A DNA stretch of 64,000 nucleotides from Flavivirga aquimarina (GTDB lineage Bacteria; Bacteroidota; Bacteroidia; Flavobacteriales; Flavobacteriaceae). Positions 27,916 to 36,839 of the stretch are shown here, piece by piece. A program made the translations under genes and the position numbers. Location: NCBI RefSeq assembly GCF_030540835.1, contig NZ_JAUOEK010000184.1, forward strand, positions 186,001-250,000, in the 5' to 3' direction. A model generated the notes under the pieces. The model saw only the letters and a list, made by a program, of their open reading frames with translations. It did no database searches and had not been told where the DNA came from. How positions within the stretch are numbered: position 1 is the first letter of the stretch; each line of letters begins with the position of its first letter.

Positions 27916-28998
27916 TTAACCATTAATAATCTTTTCCTGATGGTTAATTGATTCTTGGTGAATGGCTTTAAACATTCTTAATATAAACTCTTCACTTAAG
28001 CCATGTTGTTCTCCTTCTAAAACCATTTTTCCTAAAATCTCGTTCCATCGTTTAGATTGTAAAACGGCAACATTCTTTTGTTTTTTAAGTGCTCCAATAC
28101 CATCGGCTGCAACCATACGCTTGCCTAATAAATCAATAATTTGATTATCAACAATATCAATTTGTGCTCTTAAATTATCTAATGCACTGTTGTACTCTGC
28201 TTCTGCATTAGTCTCTTTTCTTATTTTAAGATCTTTCATAATTTGCACTAAACTAGCTGGAGTTACTTGTTGCGCAGCATCACTCCATGCATTTTCAGGA
28301 TCGTAATGTGTTTCAATCATCAACCCATCAAAATTTAAATCTAAAGCCGTTTGAGACACATCCAAAATCATATCACGATTCCCTGTAATATGCGACGGAT
28401 CGTTAATTAAAGGGATGTCTGGGAATTTATTTTGAAACTCAATAGCCAATTGCCATTCTGGAATGTTTCTATATTTTGTTTTTTGATATGTTGAAAATCC
28501 TCTGTGAATCGCCCCAATGTTTTTAACACCTGATTTATATATTCTTTCAATACCTCCTAGCCATAAGGATAAATCCGGGTTTACCGGGTTTTTTATTAAT
28601 ACAGGCTTATCTGTACCTTGTAAAGCATCTGCAATTTCTTGCATTATAAACGGACTTACTGTAGAACGTGCTCCAATCCATAATAAATCTACATCATGCT
28701 CTAAAGCTAGTTTTACATGAGCTGCATTAGCTACTTCTGTACAGATTTTCATGCCTGTTTCTGCTTTTACTTTTTGCAGCCACTTTAAACCCAATGCACC
28801 AACACCTTCAAACATTCCCGGTCTTGTTCTTGGTTTCCAAATACCAGCTCTAAAATAGTTAACATCTGTATCTTTTAACTCATGGGCTATTTTTAATACC
28901 TGCTCTTCTGTTTCAGCACTACAAGGCCCTGCAATAACCAAGGGATGATCTAAATTTAGTGCATCCAACCAGTTTCTCATTTCTTTTTTATTTTCCAT
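27916..28998 (-). CDS. Bifunctional DAHP synthase / chorismate mutase
   Basis: A 360-residue fusion. Residues of about 1-265 are a type I-beta (KDO8P-like) 3-deoxy-7-phosphoheptulonate synthase: VIAGPCSAETEEQ, FRAGIWKPRTRPGMFEG, IGARSTVSPF, IKNPVNPDLSLWLGG and DPSHITGNRD. Residues of about 270-360 are an AroQ chorismate mutase: LRAQIDIVDNQIIDLLGKRM and HQESINHQEKI. It catalyses both the entry step to the shikimate pathway and the branch to prephenate, and the mutase part may also serve as the allosteric domain. It is the last gene of the operon, 21 bp after tyrA. Confidence 0.95.
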   Translation of the reverse strand: MENKKEMRNWLDALNLDHPLVIAGPCSAETEEQVLKIAHELKDTDVNYFRAGIWKPRTRPGMFEGVGALGLKWLQKVKAETGMKICTEVANAAHVKLALEHDVDLLWIGARSTVSPFIMQEIADALQGTDKPVLIKNPVNPDLSLWLGGIERIYKSGVKNIGAIHRGFSTYQKTKYRNIPEWQLAIEFQNKFPDIPLINDPSHITGNRDMILDVSQTALDLNFDGLMIETHYDPENAWSDAAQQVTPASLVQIMKDLKIRKETNAEAEYNSALDNLRAQIDIVDNQIIDLLGKRMVAADGIGALKKQKNVAVLQSKRWNEILGKMVLEGEQHGLSEEFILRMFKAIHQESINHQEKIING

Positions 28999-29019
28999 TT
29001 TTAATTAATATTTAGCCGT

Positions 29020-29871
29020 TTAAGCTATTCCGTTTAATATTTGTTTTATATGATTCGTGTTTTTCATTTCATTATAGACTGCTTCAAAATCATCTTTCTC
29101 CATAAGCTCTTTAAACTGGCTTAGATTTTCGATATATTCTGCTAAAGTTTCAATGACATTTTCTTTATTTTGTTTAAAAATAGGAGTCCACATTTCTGGA
29201 GAACTCTTTGCTAAACGGACTGTAGAAGCAAATCCACTCCCAGCCATATCAAAAATATCGCGTTCATTTTTTTCTTTTTCTATCACCGTTTTACCTAACA
29301 TAAATGAACTTATATGTGACAAATGAGACATATATGCTATATGTTTATCATGGGCTTCCGGATTCATATAACGCATACGCATCCCGACATCTGCAAAAAG
29401 TTTTAATGCCTTTTCCTGAAGTTTAAATGCTGTTTTTTCAACTTCGCAAACAATATTTGTTTTACCTTTAAACAAACCACTCATTGCGGCACTAGGACCT
29501 GAATGCTCTGTTCCTGCAATAGGATGCATCGCCAAGAAATTTCTACGTTTAGGATGATTCTCAACAACTTTACAGATATCTAATTTGGTTGATCCTGCAT
29601 CTACAACTAATCCCGAATCGGATATTTTATCTAAAATAGTTGGCAGTAATTTTACTGTAGCATCTACTGGAATAGATATAATAACTAAATCGGCTTTATC
29701 AATATCTTCAAAGGTTGCTTTTTTATCAATTAAATTAAGAGACAACGCTTCATCAAGTGTTGTTTGCTTTCTACTAATACCATGAATAACCATTTCTGGA
29801 TCGTTCTTTTTAATATCTATAGCAAGACTACCTCCTATTAATCCAACTCCTATGATGTAAATATTTTTCAT
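29020..29871 (-). CDS. tyrA: Prephenate dehydrogenase
   Basis: A 283-residue NAD(P)-dependent dehydrogenase with Rossmann motif IIGVGLIGGSLA at the N-terminus and conserved blocks MHPIAGTEHSGPSAA and YMSHLSHISSFMLG. It oxidatively decarboxylates prephenate to 4-hydroxyphenylpyruvate, the tyrosine precursor. There is no ACT or fused mutase domain; mutase activity is supplied by the next gene. It stands third in the operon, about 124 bp after the aminotransferase gene; that gap holds a degenerate repeat and a small hairpin. Confidence 0.93.
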   Translation of the reverse strand: MKNIYIIGVGLIGGSLAIDIKKNDPEMVIHGISRKQTTLDEALSLNLIDKKATFEDIDKADLVIISIPVDATVKLLPTILDKISDSGLVVDAGSTKLDICKVVENHPKRRNFLAMHPIAGTEHSGPSAAMSGLFKGKTNIVCEVEKTAFKLQEKALKLFADVGMRMRYMNPEAHDKHIAYMSHLSHISSFMLGKTVIEKEKNERDIFDMAGSGFASTVRLAKSSPEMWTPIFKQNKENVIETLAEYIENLSQFKELMEKDDFEAVYNEMKNTNHIKQILNGIA

Positions 29872-29967
29872 TCCTTTCTATCTCTTTGAGACATCTTCCC
29901 ATACTTCTGCTGCGCTCAGCATAAGCTGGAAAGAATTATTAATTATTATATTTCACTACTTATATTA

Positions 29968-29990
29968 CTGTTTACTGCTACTGTAAACAG
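29968..29990. other. Small hairpin in the aminotransferase-tyrA gap
   Basis: Perfect 8-bp arms CTGTTTAC and GTAAACAG around a 7-base loop, 5 bp beyond the aminotransferase stop. No T run follows on the minus strand (the downstream bases are TATAAGTAGTG), so it is more likely an mRNA stability or spacing element than a strong terminator. Confidence 0.4.
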
Positions 29991-29995
29991 AATAT

Positions 29996-31141
29996 CTATT
30001 TAACTCTTTTTATAGCTTCTTCTAAAACCTCATTTGTTGCACATAAAGAAAATCGAATATAACCTTCTCCTTTACTACCAAAAATGGTTCCTGGCGTAAT
30101 AAAAATATGTTTGTCTTTAAGCACCGAATCTATATACGCTTCTGCTTTTATTCCATCAGGTAATTTTGCCCAAACAAAAAGCCCTGTGGCATTTTTATCG
30201 TAAGTACAATTTAAAGCGTCTGCTAATTGCCAAACTAAATCGCGACGTTGTTTATAAACACTGTTTAAAGTAACATACCACATGTTTGAACATTTTAAAG
30301 CTTCTATAGCTCCTTTTTGAATGCCATAAAACATACCGGAATCCATATTACTCTTTACCTTTAAAATATTGCTTATATGCTTGTTATCTCCAACCACCAT
30401 ACCTACACGCCATCCTGCCATATTAAAGGTTTTACTTAACGAATTAAGTTCTAAACAAACATCTTTTGCTCCTTTAACGCTTAGGATACTTTTTGGTGCT
30501 TCATTTAATATAAAACTGTATGGATTGTCGTTAACTATTAATATATCATGACGCTTTGCAAACGCTACCAATTCTTCAAATAAATACTTATTTGGTTTAG
30601 CTCCTGTTGGCATATGCGGATAATTCACCCACATTAATTTCACTTTACTTAAGTCTAATTCTTCTAAAGCTTTAAAATCTGGCAGCCAATTATTTGCTGC
30701 ATCTAATTCGTAAAAAACAGGTTTAGCTCCTACTAATTTTGTAACAGATTGATACGTTGGATAGCCTGGATTTGGGATCAACACAGCATCACCTTCATTT
30801 AAATAGGCCATCGAAATATGCATAATACCTTCTTTACTTCCCATAAGAGGCAAAATCTCTGTTGTAGGACTTAAAGACACCGAAAAATGTTCTTTATAGA
30901 ATCCCGCTATAGCGTCTCTTAATTCCGGTAAGCCTTGATAACTTTGGTACTTATGTGCATTAGGTGCTAACAACCCTTCTTTTATAGCCTCTACAACTCT
31001 TTGTGGTGGCTGTAAATCTGGACTGCCGATACCTAAATTAATGATAGGTTTACCACTTGTTATAAGAAAATTTACTTCTCTTAACTTTTTTGAAAAGTAG
31101 TATTCTTCTACAGTTTGTAACCTATTAGCTGCTTGAATCAT
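29996..31141 (-). CDS. Class I/II PLP-dependent aminotransferase (aromatic, probable)
   Basis: A 381-residue fold type I aminotransferase. The PLP lysine lies in LNSLSKTFNMAGWRVG; other marks are GSKEGIMHISMAYLNEGD, NPGYPTYQS and the C-terminal IRFSLC. It resembles aspartate/LL-diaminopimelate-type aminotransferases, but its place between pheA and tyrA suggests it transaminates phenylpyruvate and hydroxyphenylpyruvate. It overlaps pheA by ATGA, which implies coupled translation. An unusual YPHMPTGA replaces the usual YPNNPTG motif. Confidence 0.88.
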   Translation of the reverse strand: MIQAANRLQTVEEYYFSKKLREVNFLITSGKPIINLGIGSPDLQPPQRVVEAIKEGLLAPNAHKYQSYQGLPELRDAIAGFYKEHFSVSLSPTTEILPLMGSKEGIMHISMAYLNEGDAVLIPNPGYPTYQSVTKLVGAKPVFYELDAANNWLPDFKALEELDLSKVKLMWVNYPHMPTGAKPNKYLFEELVAFAKRHDILIVNDNPYSFILNEAPKSILSVKGAKDVCLELNSLSKTFNMAGWRVGMVVGDNKHISNILKVKSNMDSGMFYGIQKGAIEALKCSNMWYVTLNSVYKQRRDLVWQLADALNCTYDKNATGLFVWAKLPDGIKAEAYIDSVLKDKHIFITPGTIFGSKGEGYIRFSLCATNEVLEEAIKRVK

Positions 31142-31965
31142 AACTTAGCATTTTTATATTCACCCAACACTTTAAATCCTTCTCCCATAATATCAATTAT
31201 AGATTTCGATTTTTTAAAATCTATGTATTTTTCAAAAGTAACATCAACAAAAAAAGCATATTTCCATGGTGTATCTACTATTGGTAAAGATTGAATTTTA
31301 GTTAAATTCAATTTGCAATCGCTCAGCACATTAAGAATGGCTGCCAAGCTCCCTCGTTTATGGTCACTTTCAAATTTAATAGAGGCTTTGTTGATTTCAT
31401 TTTCTGGCACTTCAGAATTTGTTCGTTTTACAATGACAAAACGTGTTTCGTTATGTGCTATCGTTTGAATACTCTTTGCCAAAACATTTAACTCAAATAT
31501 ATCTGCTGCCATAATACTTGCAATAGCACCAACTCCTTTAAGCTTTTTTTCATGTATGCGTTTAGCAACCTCGGCTGTATCTTTATCTTCCACTAATTTT
31601 ATATGTGGGTATTGCTTAAAGAACTCTTTACATTGCAGCAATGCCATAGGGTGAGAATACACCTCTTCAATATCTTCTATATTCTGATTTGGCAATGCCA
31701 TTAAATTATGCTGAATATCTAAATAATGTTCACCAACTATATGCAGACCATAGGTGTCAATTAAAGCATAATTAGGAATAATGGAGCCTACTATAGAATT
31801 CTCCAAGGCCATAATGGCAGCATCACATTCCTTAGTACTTAAAGAATCTACAACCCTATCGAATGTTAAACATTCTATAGCGTCAACAGGTGTATCAAAA
31901 AATTGTTGTGACACAATATGATGAAAAGATCCCTTTACTCCTTGTATGGCTACTCTTTTAATCAA
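31138..31965 (-). CDS. pheA: Prephenate dehydratase
   Basis: A 275-residue PheA: prephenate dehydratase domain (about 1-180; AIQGVKGSFHHIV, ALENSIVGSI and a THR-like motif as NETRFVIV) followed by an ACT domain (about 195-270; KASIKFESDHKRGSLAAILN). It makes phenylpyruvate and is normally feedback-inhibited by Phe through the ACT domain. The start is non-ATG: TTG at 31965, with an in-frame TGA only two codons upstream, and no Met until about residue 52, so a TTG (or adjacent ATT) start is forced. It is the first structural gene of the operon, behind the attenuator. No fused chorismate mutase is present. Confidence 0.92.
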   Translation of the reverse strand: MIKRVAIQGVKGSFHHIVSQQFFDTPVDAIECLTFDRVVDSLSTKECDAAIMALENSIVGSIIPNYALIDTYGLHIVGEHYLDIQHNLMALPNQNIEDIEEVYSHPMALLQCKEFFKQYPHIKLVEDKDTAEVAKRIHEKKLKGVGAIASIMAADIFELNVLAKSIQTIAHNETRFVIVKRTNSEVPENEINKASIKFESDHKRGSLAAILNVLSDCKLNLTKIQSLPIVDTPWKYAFFVDVTFEKYIDFKKSKSIIDIMGEGFKVLGEYKNAKL

Positions 31966-32027
31966 AATTCAGTTTTATTTTATTAAAATTCCAATCCTCA
32001 TTAAGATTGTTCAATTAAAAGTTAAAC

Positions 32028-32055
32028 AAAAAAAAGTCCCGATTTTCATCGAGAC
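32028..32055 (-). terminator. Attenuator terminator in the pheA leader
   Basis: Minus-strand arms GTCTCGAT (32055-32048) and ATCGGGAC (32043-32036) form 8 bp with one G-U pair, closed by a GAAA tetraloop and followed by eight T (32035-32028). It lies 63 nt before the pheA start and after the leader peptide stop, so it would end transcription before the structural genes unless blocked. Confidence 0.88.
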
Positions 32056-32100
32056 TCATATTTTAAATTTATAGTTATAAATTATACATACAACGTCTCG
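32050..32100 (-). promoter_or_regulatory. Antiterminator segment competing with the attenuator
   Basis: CGAGAC at 32100-32095, inside the end of the leader peptide frame, is complementary to GTCTCG at 32055-32050, the 5' arm of the terminator. The two pairings exclude each other. Between them a separate hairpin, AATTTATA-AC-TATAAATT, can stack. A ribosome stalled at the aromatic codons leaves CGAGAC free to form the antiterminator; a ribosome reaching the stop would cover it. Confidence 0.75.
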
Positions 32101-32165
32101 TTCCTTTTGCTAAAAAAGAAATAAAACCAGTTGTTAAAATATGTATAAAATACCGTTGTTATCAT
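32082..32165 (-). CDS. Aromatic leader peptide of the pheA operon
   Basis: A 27-codon frame too short for standard gene calling, ATG at 32165 and TAA at 32084-32082. Residues 6-18 read FYTYFNNWFYFFF: ten of thirteen are Phe, Tyr or Trp, and 11 of 27 overall. Such density is the signature of a translation-sensing leader in amino acid operon attenuation. It lies between a predicted promoter and the attenuator, ahead of genes for phenylalanine and tyrosine synthesis. The aromatic codons end about 10 nt before the CGAGAC segment, a suitable distance for stalling control. Expression is inferred, not shown. Confidence 0.85.
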   Translation of the reverse strand: MITTVFYTYFNNWFYFFFSKRNETLYV

Positions 32166-32175
32166 AATTATGAGG

Positions 32176-32206
32176 CTAAAGTAATTAATATTTTAAGAAA
32201 TCAAAA
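32176..32206 (-). promoter_or_regulatory. Predicted promoter of the aromatic operon
   Basis: On the minus strand TTTTG (32206-32202), 18 bp, then TACTTTAG (32183-32176), one mismatch to TAnnTTTG. Transcription would start only a few bases before the leader peptide ATG at 32165. Confidence 0.5.
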
Positions 32207-32310
32207 TTGTGGTATTGTTTTTTTTTGATTTTTTTAAAAATTTTAAAGATTACATAACAAAACTTCTATTGCATTATATAATTATTATTTTTGAACAAAT
32301 AATTTTAATT

Positions 32311-33207
32311 ATGTCTATTGAGGTAGTAGGAGTTTCAAAACACTATGGCGAACAAAAAGCTCTAAACAATGTATCGTTTAAAGTTAACAAACCGGAAATT
32401 GTTGGGTTTTTAGGTCCTAATGGTGCCGGAAAATCTACCATGATGAAAATCTTAACTACCTATATTAACCCCAGTGAAGGTGCTGCTAAGGTAAATGGTC
32501 ATGACATAAAAGAAAGCATACAACTCGTTCAACAAAGTGTTGGATACTTACCGGAACATAATCCATTGTATTTAGATATGTTTGTTAAAGAATATTTAAA
32601 CTTTAATGCACATATTTATAAGATTTCTAAACAACGTATTAATGATGTTATTGAACTTACTGGTTTAACTCCAGAGGCCCATAAAAAAATCGGGCAACTC
32701 TCTAAGGGGTATCGCCAACGTGTAGGTTTAGCGAATGCTTTATTGCATGATCCTGATGTGTTGATACTAGATGAACCAACTACAGGTTTAGACCCCAATC
32801 AATTGGTTGACATTAGACGCCTGATAAAAAAAGTTGGGGAAGCTAAAACGGTATTTCTATCTACACATATTATGCAAGAGGTTGAAGCCATGTGCGATCG
32901 TGTCATTATAATTAATAAAGGTGAAATTGTTGCTGATAAAAAACTAAGCGAACTCCGTGATGAAAAAGAACAAATTGTTATTGTAGAATTTGATTATCGT
33001 GTTGAAGACGCTTTTTTACTAAAACTTCCTAAAGTTAAAAACGTAAGCAACACCCATGACTTTGTTTATGAAATTACTTTTAAAACCTCAGAAGATATGC
33101 GATCTCATGTATTCGATTTTGCTCATGATAATCAATTGAAAATTTTACAACTTAATCAAAAGAATGCTAGTTTGGAATCTCTTTTCAGGGATTTAACATC
33201 AAAATAA
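32311..33207 (+). CDS. gldA: Gliding motility ABC transporter ATP-binding subunit GldA
   Basis: A protein of about 298 residues. ABC ATPase motifs: Walker A GPNGAGKST, Q-loop region, signature LSKGYRQRVGLA, Walker B VLILDEPTTGLDP and H-loop LSTHIMQE. The sequence and length match GldA, the ATPase of the GldA-GldF-GldG complex that is required for gliding in some flavobacteria; gldF and gldG are not in the window. A longer frame from a GTG at 32209 reads through an implausible Phe/Ile-rich stretch and overlaps a likely promoter (TATTTTTG at 32286-32293), so the ATG at 32311 (MSIEVVGVSKHYG) is used. The name rests on overall similarity. Confidence 0.87.
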   Translation: MSIEVVGVSKHYGEQKALNNVSFKVNKPEIVGFLGPNGAGKSTMMKILTTYINPSEGAAKVNGHDIKESIQLVQQSVGYLPEHNPLYLDMFVKEYLNFNAHIYKISKQRINDVIELTGLTPEAHKKIGQLSKGYRQRVGLANALLHDPDVLILDEPTTGLDPNQLVDIRRLIKKVGEAKTVFLSTHIMQEVEAMCDRVIIINKGEIVADKKLSELRDEKEQIVIVEFDYRVEDAFLLKLPKVKNVSNTHDFVYEITFKTSEDMRSHVFDFAHDNQLKILQLNQKNASLESLFRDLTSK

Positions 33208-33258
33208 CGCGAGTTTAAAGTTGCTATTTAAAAGTACAAAGTCAATAAAATTAATGCT

Positions 33259-33334
33259 TGTCCCCTCGAGTGCAGTCGAGAGGTTTATATAAACTCATAA
33301 AATATCATTAGGTCTCGACTGCGCTCGACCTGAC
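33259..33334. repeat. Dispersed element, family A copy 1
   Basis: A 76-bp element in the 350-bp spacer between gldA and pta. Its ends are near inverted repeats: CTCGAGTGCAGTCGAGAGG on the left and TCTCGACTGCGCTCGA on the right, with AAACTCATAAAATATCATTA in the middle. An inverted, about 90% identical copy is at 46037-46115. No coding capacity. The rest of this spacer is AT-rich and shows nothing else I can name. Confidence 0.75.
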
Positions 33335-33557
33335 GTATCGTTAATTAATTGAAAATCCGTACAAAATTCATGTCTATTATATCGGCTCCCGTCAAGATAA
33401 CCACCTCTTTTTATTCATAAGTTTTAAATAAAAAGTATGACAAAAATCATCCTTATCGTAATATGAAGGTGCTAATTTTGCGATAAAATATTTACAACAT
33501 AAGAATAGCTAATTCAATTAAAACAAACAACAAGCTATCTTGTAATACTATAATACT

Positions 33558-35648
33558 ATGAGCAAAGGAATTTATGTAGCTACTATTGAGCCTAACAGCG
33601 GCAAATCTGTTGTTGTTCTTGGTTTAATGCGTATGCTTTTAGGAAAGACTGCCAAGGTTGGATACTTTAGACCAATTATTGAAGATCTTGAAACAGGAGA
33701 TATGGATAATCATATCAATACAGTGATGTCTCATTTTGAACTGGATATTAATTACAAGAAAACATTTGCATATACTAGAAGTCAGGTGCTTGACTTATAT
33801 AATCAAGGGAAATCTGGTGAAGTCATCGATGAAATTATTAAAAAATATAAAAACCTTGAAGACCGTTTTGATTTTGTTTTAGTTGAAGGTACCGATTTTT
33901 CTCATGAAAACTCAAGTTTAGAGCTGGACATTAATATTTTAATATCTAAAAACCTCGGCCTTCCCGTTATTATAGTATCTCAAGGAGACAAAAAAGTACT
34001 TAAAGAGATTGTAGATAGTGTTCAATTGGCGCACGACACCTTTAAGCAAGAAGTCGATGTCCTTTCGATAATAACCAATAAAGCAAACCCCGACGATCTT
34101 TCTACGCTTAAAACGCAATTAAAAACACGTATAAATAGTGGAACAGATATTACAGTGATACCAAAAATCCCTAATCTTAGCAGCCCTACGGTAAAAGAAA
34201 TATCGAAAGCTTTAGGAGGTGTGGTTCTTTTTGGACAGGACATGTTAAATAACCTAACCGAAAATTTTAGTGTGGGAGCTATGCATTTACGTAATTATTT
34301 AATGCACCTCAAAGAAAACGCATTGGTTATTACTCCTGGTGATAGAGCCGATATTATTTTAGGCGCTTTACAAGCTAATATTTCTAATAATTACCCTAAA
34401 ATTGCTGGGATTATTTTAACAGGAGGGCTTATTCCCGAAGAACCTATTTTAAAACTTATTCAAGGACTTCCCAGTATTGTTCCTCTTGTTAGTGTAAAAG
34501 GAGGTACTTACCATGTAACTAATTCTATTGGTAATATTAAATCCAGAATATATGCTGAAAACACTGAAAAAATAGCCACATCTATAGCTACTTTCGAAAA
34601 ACATGTTGACACAGATAAACTCGCAGACAATCTTATTACTTTTAATTCTGAGGTATTCACACCTAGAATGTTCCAGTACAACTTACTACAACGCGCTTTA
34701 AATAATAAAAAGCACATTGTTTTACCTGAAGGTTATGATGAGCGTGTTTTACGTGCTGCTGCCAGATTAATTAGTGCCCATGTTGTAGAACTCACTCTTT
34801 TAGGTGAGGAAGATAAAATTAAAGAGCTTATTGCAAAACTAGATATCCCTCTAAATATTGATGAGATAAATATTATATCACCCACAAAATCGCCTCACTT
34901 TGAAGACTATGCTAATACTTTTTATGAACTTAGAAAACATAAAAATGTAACTTTACAAATGGCGAAAGACACCATGTCTGATGTATCATATTTTGGCACC
35001 ATGATGATTTACAAAGGACATGCAGATGGTATGGTTTCAGGAGCTGTACATACTACCCAACATACCTTACGACCTGCATTACAATTTATTAAAACAAAGC
35101 CAGGAGTTAATCTGGTATCGTCTATCTTTTTTATGTGCTTAGAAGACAGAATTTCTGTATTTGGAGATTGTGCCATCAACCCAAACCCCAATGCACAAGA
35201 ATTAGCAGAAATAGCTGTTTCATCGGCTCAAACTGCTAAAGAATTTGGTATAGATCCTAAGGTTGCCATGCTTTCTTATTCATCTGGCGCTTCCGGCAAA
35301 GGAGCAGACGTAGAAAAAGTTAGGGAAGCTACCGATATTGTGAAAGCCCAAAATTCTGATTTAAAAATAGAAGGTCCTATCCAATATGATGCTGCAGTAG
35401 ATATGCGTATTGGAAAAACCAAATTACCGGACTCTGAAGTAGCTGGACACGCCAGTGTTTTAATTTTTCCAGATTTAAATACTGGTAACAATACTTATAA
35501 AGCCGTTCAGCGTGAAACAGGAGCCTTAGCTATAGGGCCTGTTTTACAAGGATTAAACAAACCGGTAAACGATCTTAGTAGAGGGTGCACTGTTGATGAT
35601 ATTTATAGCACTGTTATAATAACTGCTATTCAAGCCCAAAATCAATAA
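33558..35648 (+). CDS. pta: Phosphate acetyltransferase
   Basis: A 696-residue long-form Pta. Residues of about 1-230 are a P-loop-like BioD/CobQ-related domain (YVATIEPNSGKSVVVLGL), 230-340 a DRTGG domain (NALVITPGDRADIILGAL, ILTGGLIPEE), and 370-696 the catalytic domain (KKHIVLPEGYDERVLRAAA, VSGAVHTTQHTLRPALQ, SYSSGASGKG). It interconverts acetyl-CoA and acetyl phosphate. AckA follows after 3 bp, an obvious operon for acetate excretion or assimilation with ATP formation. Confidence 0.97.
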   Translation: MSKGIYVATIEPNSGKSVVVLGLMRMLLGKTAKVGYFRPIIEDLETGDMDNHINTVMSHFELDINYKKTFAYTRSQVLDLYNQGKSGEVIDEIIKKYKNLEDRFDFVLVEGTDFSHENSSLELDINILISKNLGLPVIIVSQGDKKVLKEIVDSVQLAHDTFKQEVDVLSIITNKANPDDLSTLKTQLKTRINSGTDITVIPKIPNLSSPTVKEISKALGGVVLFGQDMLNNLTENFSVGAMHLRNYLMHLKENALVITPGDRADIILGALQANISNNYPKIAGIILTGGLIPEEPILKLIQGLPSIVPLVSVKGGTYHVTNSIGNIKSRIYAENTEKIATSIATFEKHVDTDKLADNLITFNSEVFTPRMFQYNLLQRALNNKKHIVLPEGYDERVLRAAARLISAHVVELTLLGEEDKIKELIAKLDIPLNIDEINIISPTKSPHFEDYANTFYELRKHKNVTLQMAKDTMSDVSYFGTMMIYKGHADGMVSGAVHTTQHTLRPALQFIKTKPGVNLVSSIFFMCLEDRISVFGDCAINPNPNAQELAEIAVSSAQTAKEFGIDPKVAMLSYSSGASGKGADVEKVREATDIVKAQNSDLKIEGPIQYDAAVDMRIGKTKLPDSEVAGHASVLIFPDLNTGNNTYKAVQRETGALAIGPVLQGLNKPVNDLSRGCTVDDIYSTVIITAIQAQNQ

Positions 35649-35651
35649 TAT

Positions 35652-36839
35652 ATGCAAGTATTAGTTTTAAATTCAGGGAGTTCTTCAATAAAATTTCAAC
35701 TATTTTCAATGCCCGAAGAACGTATTTTATGTTCGGGGCTAATTGAGCGTATTGGTTATAATGATGCTACTTTTAAATTCAAAACTCAAAATGATACCAT
35801 TGAATTTGAAAGTCCTATTTTAAATCATAAAGACGGATTAAAATTATTATCAAAACAACTTTTAGACAAAAATACGGGGATTATAAAATCTCCAGAGGAC
35901 ATCTCGATAGTTGGTCACAGAGTGGTTCATGGTGGTATTTATTTTAATAAAACGACAGAAATAACCAATACGGTAAAAGAAAAAATAGAGGAACTATCGT
36001 CGCTTGCACCATTACACAACCCCGCCAATCTTGAAGGAATTAAGGTTGCCGAAGATATATTTTCTAATGCCAAGCAAGTCGCTGTTTTCGATACGGCTTT
36101 CCATCAATCTATTCCAGAGCATGCTTATAAATATGCAATTCCTAATAACTTTTTAAACGATCATCATATTCGTTTATATGGTTTTCATGGCACGAGCCAT
36201 AAATATGTTTCAGAAAAAGCGATTGCTTATTTAGGCAAAAAAGAATCTAAAATCATTACCATTCATTTAGGAAATGGCTGTAGCATGACCGCTATTAAAA
36301 ATGGGGAAAGCATCGATCACTCCTTAGGTTTTTCTCCAGTAAGTGGCTTAATAATGGGAACCCGTTCTGGAGATATCGACCCCGCTATCATCTTTCATTT
36401 AGCTAACAAACTAGACTACAGTTTAGATGAGATTAATACCCTGCTACAAAAAAAGAGTGGTATGCTCGGTTTAACTGGTTTTAGTGACTTAAGAGATATT
36501 CAGGAAGCAGCAGCTCAGGGCAATAAAGCCTGTCAGTTAGCATTGGAAATGAATGTGTACCGCATCAAAAAATATATTGGTAGTTATGCTGCTATTTTAA
36601 ACGGATTGGATGCTATTGTATTTACTGCTGGTATTGGGGAGAACTCACAATTAATGCGAGAACTTGTTTCTAAAGATTTGGAATTTTTGGGTATTCATTT
36701 GGATATTGAAAAAAACAAAACCAGATCTAATGGGGTACATGCTATTAACACAGATGATTCTAAAGTGAAAATTTTAGTGATTCCAACCAACGAGGAATTG
36801 GAAATTGCAAAACAAGCCATTCAATTATTCAAAAATTAA
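35652..36839 (+). CDS. ackA: Acetate kinase
   Basis: A 395-residue acetate/propionate kinase of the ASKHA fold with VLNSGSSSIKFQLF at the N-terminus, VGHRVVHGG, FDTAFHQSIPEHAYKY, RLYGFHGTSHKYVS, HLGNGCSMTAIKNG, MGTRSGDIDP and FTAGIGENSQLMR. It transfers phosphate between acetyl phosphate and ADP. Its last 15 bp overlap the end of the convergent GIN-domain gene, leaving no room for a terminator between the stops. Confidence 0.97.
   Translation: MQVLVLNSGSSSIKFQLFSMPEERILCSGLIERIGYNDATFKFKTQNDTIEFESPILNHKDGLKLLSKQLLDKNTGIIKSPEDISIVGHRVVHGGIYFNKTTEITNTVKEKIEELSSLAPLHNPANLEGIKVAEDIFSNAKQVAVFDTAFHQSIPEHAYKYAIPNNFLNDHHIRLYGFHGTSHKYVSEKAIAYLGKKESKIITIHLGNGCSMTAIKNGESIDHSLGFSPVSGLIMGTRSGDIDPAIIFHLANKLDYSLDEINTLLQKKSGMLGLTGFSDLRDIQEAAAQGNKACQLALEMNVYRIKKYIGSYAAILNGLDAIVFTAGIGENSQLMRELVSKDLEFLGIHLDIEKNKTRSNGVHAINTDDSKVKILVIPTNEELEIAKQAIQLFKN

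Noticed and set aside
29881-29995. Gap before tyrA as a second promoter/attenuator
   Set aside because: Only a small hairpin without T run and a degraded repeat are seen; no leader frame or -7 element could be defined.
32209-32310. GTG-started extension of gldA
   Set aside because: It reads through a Phe/Ile-rich AT stretch and overlaps a likely -7 element; the ATG at 32311 gives the usual ABC start.
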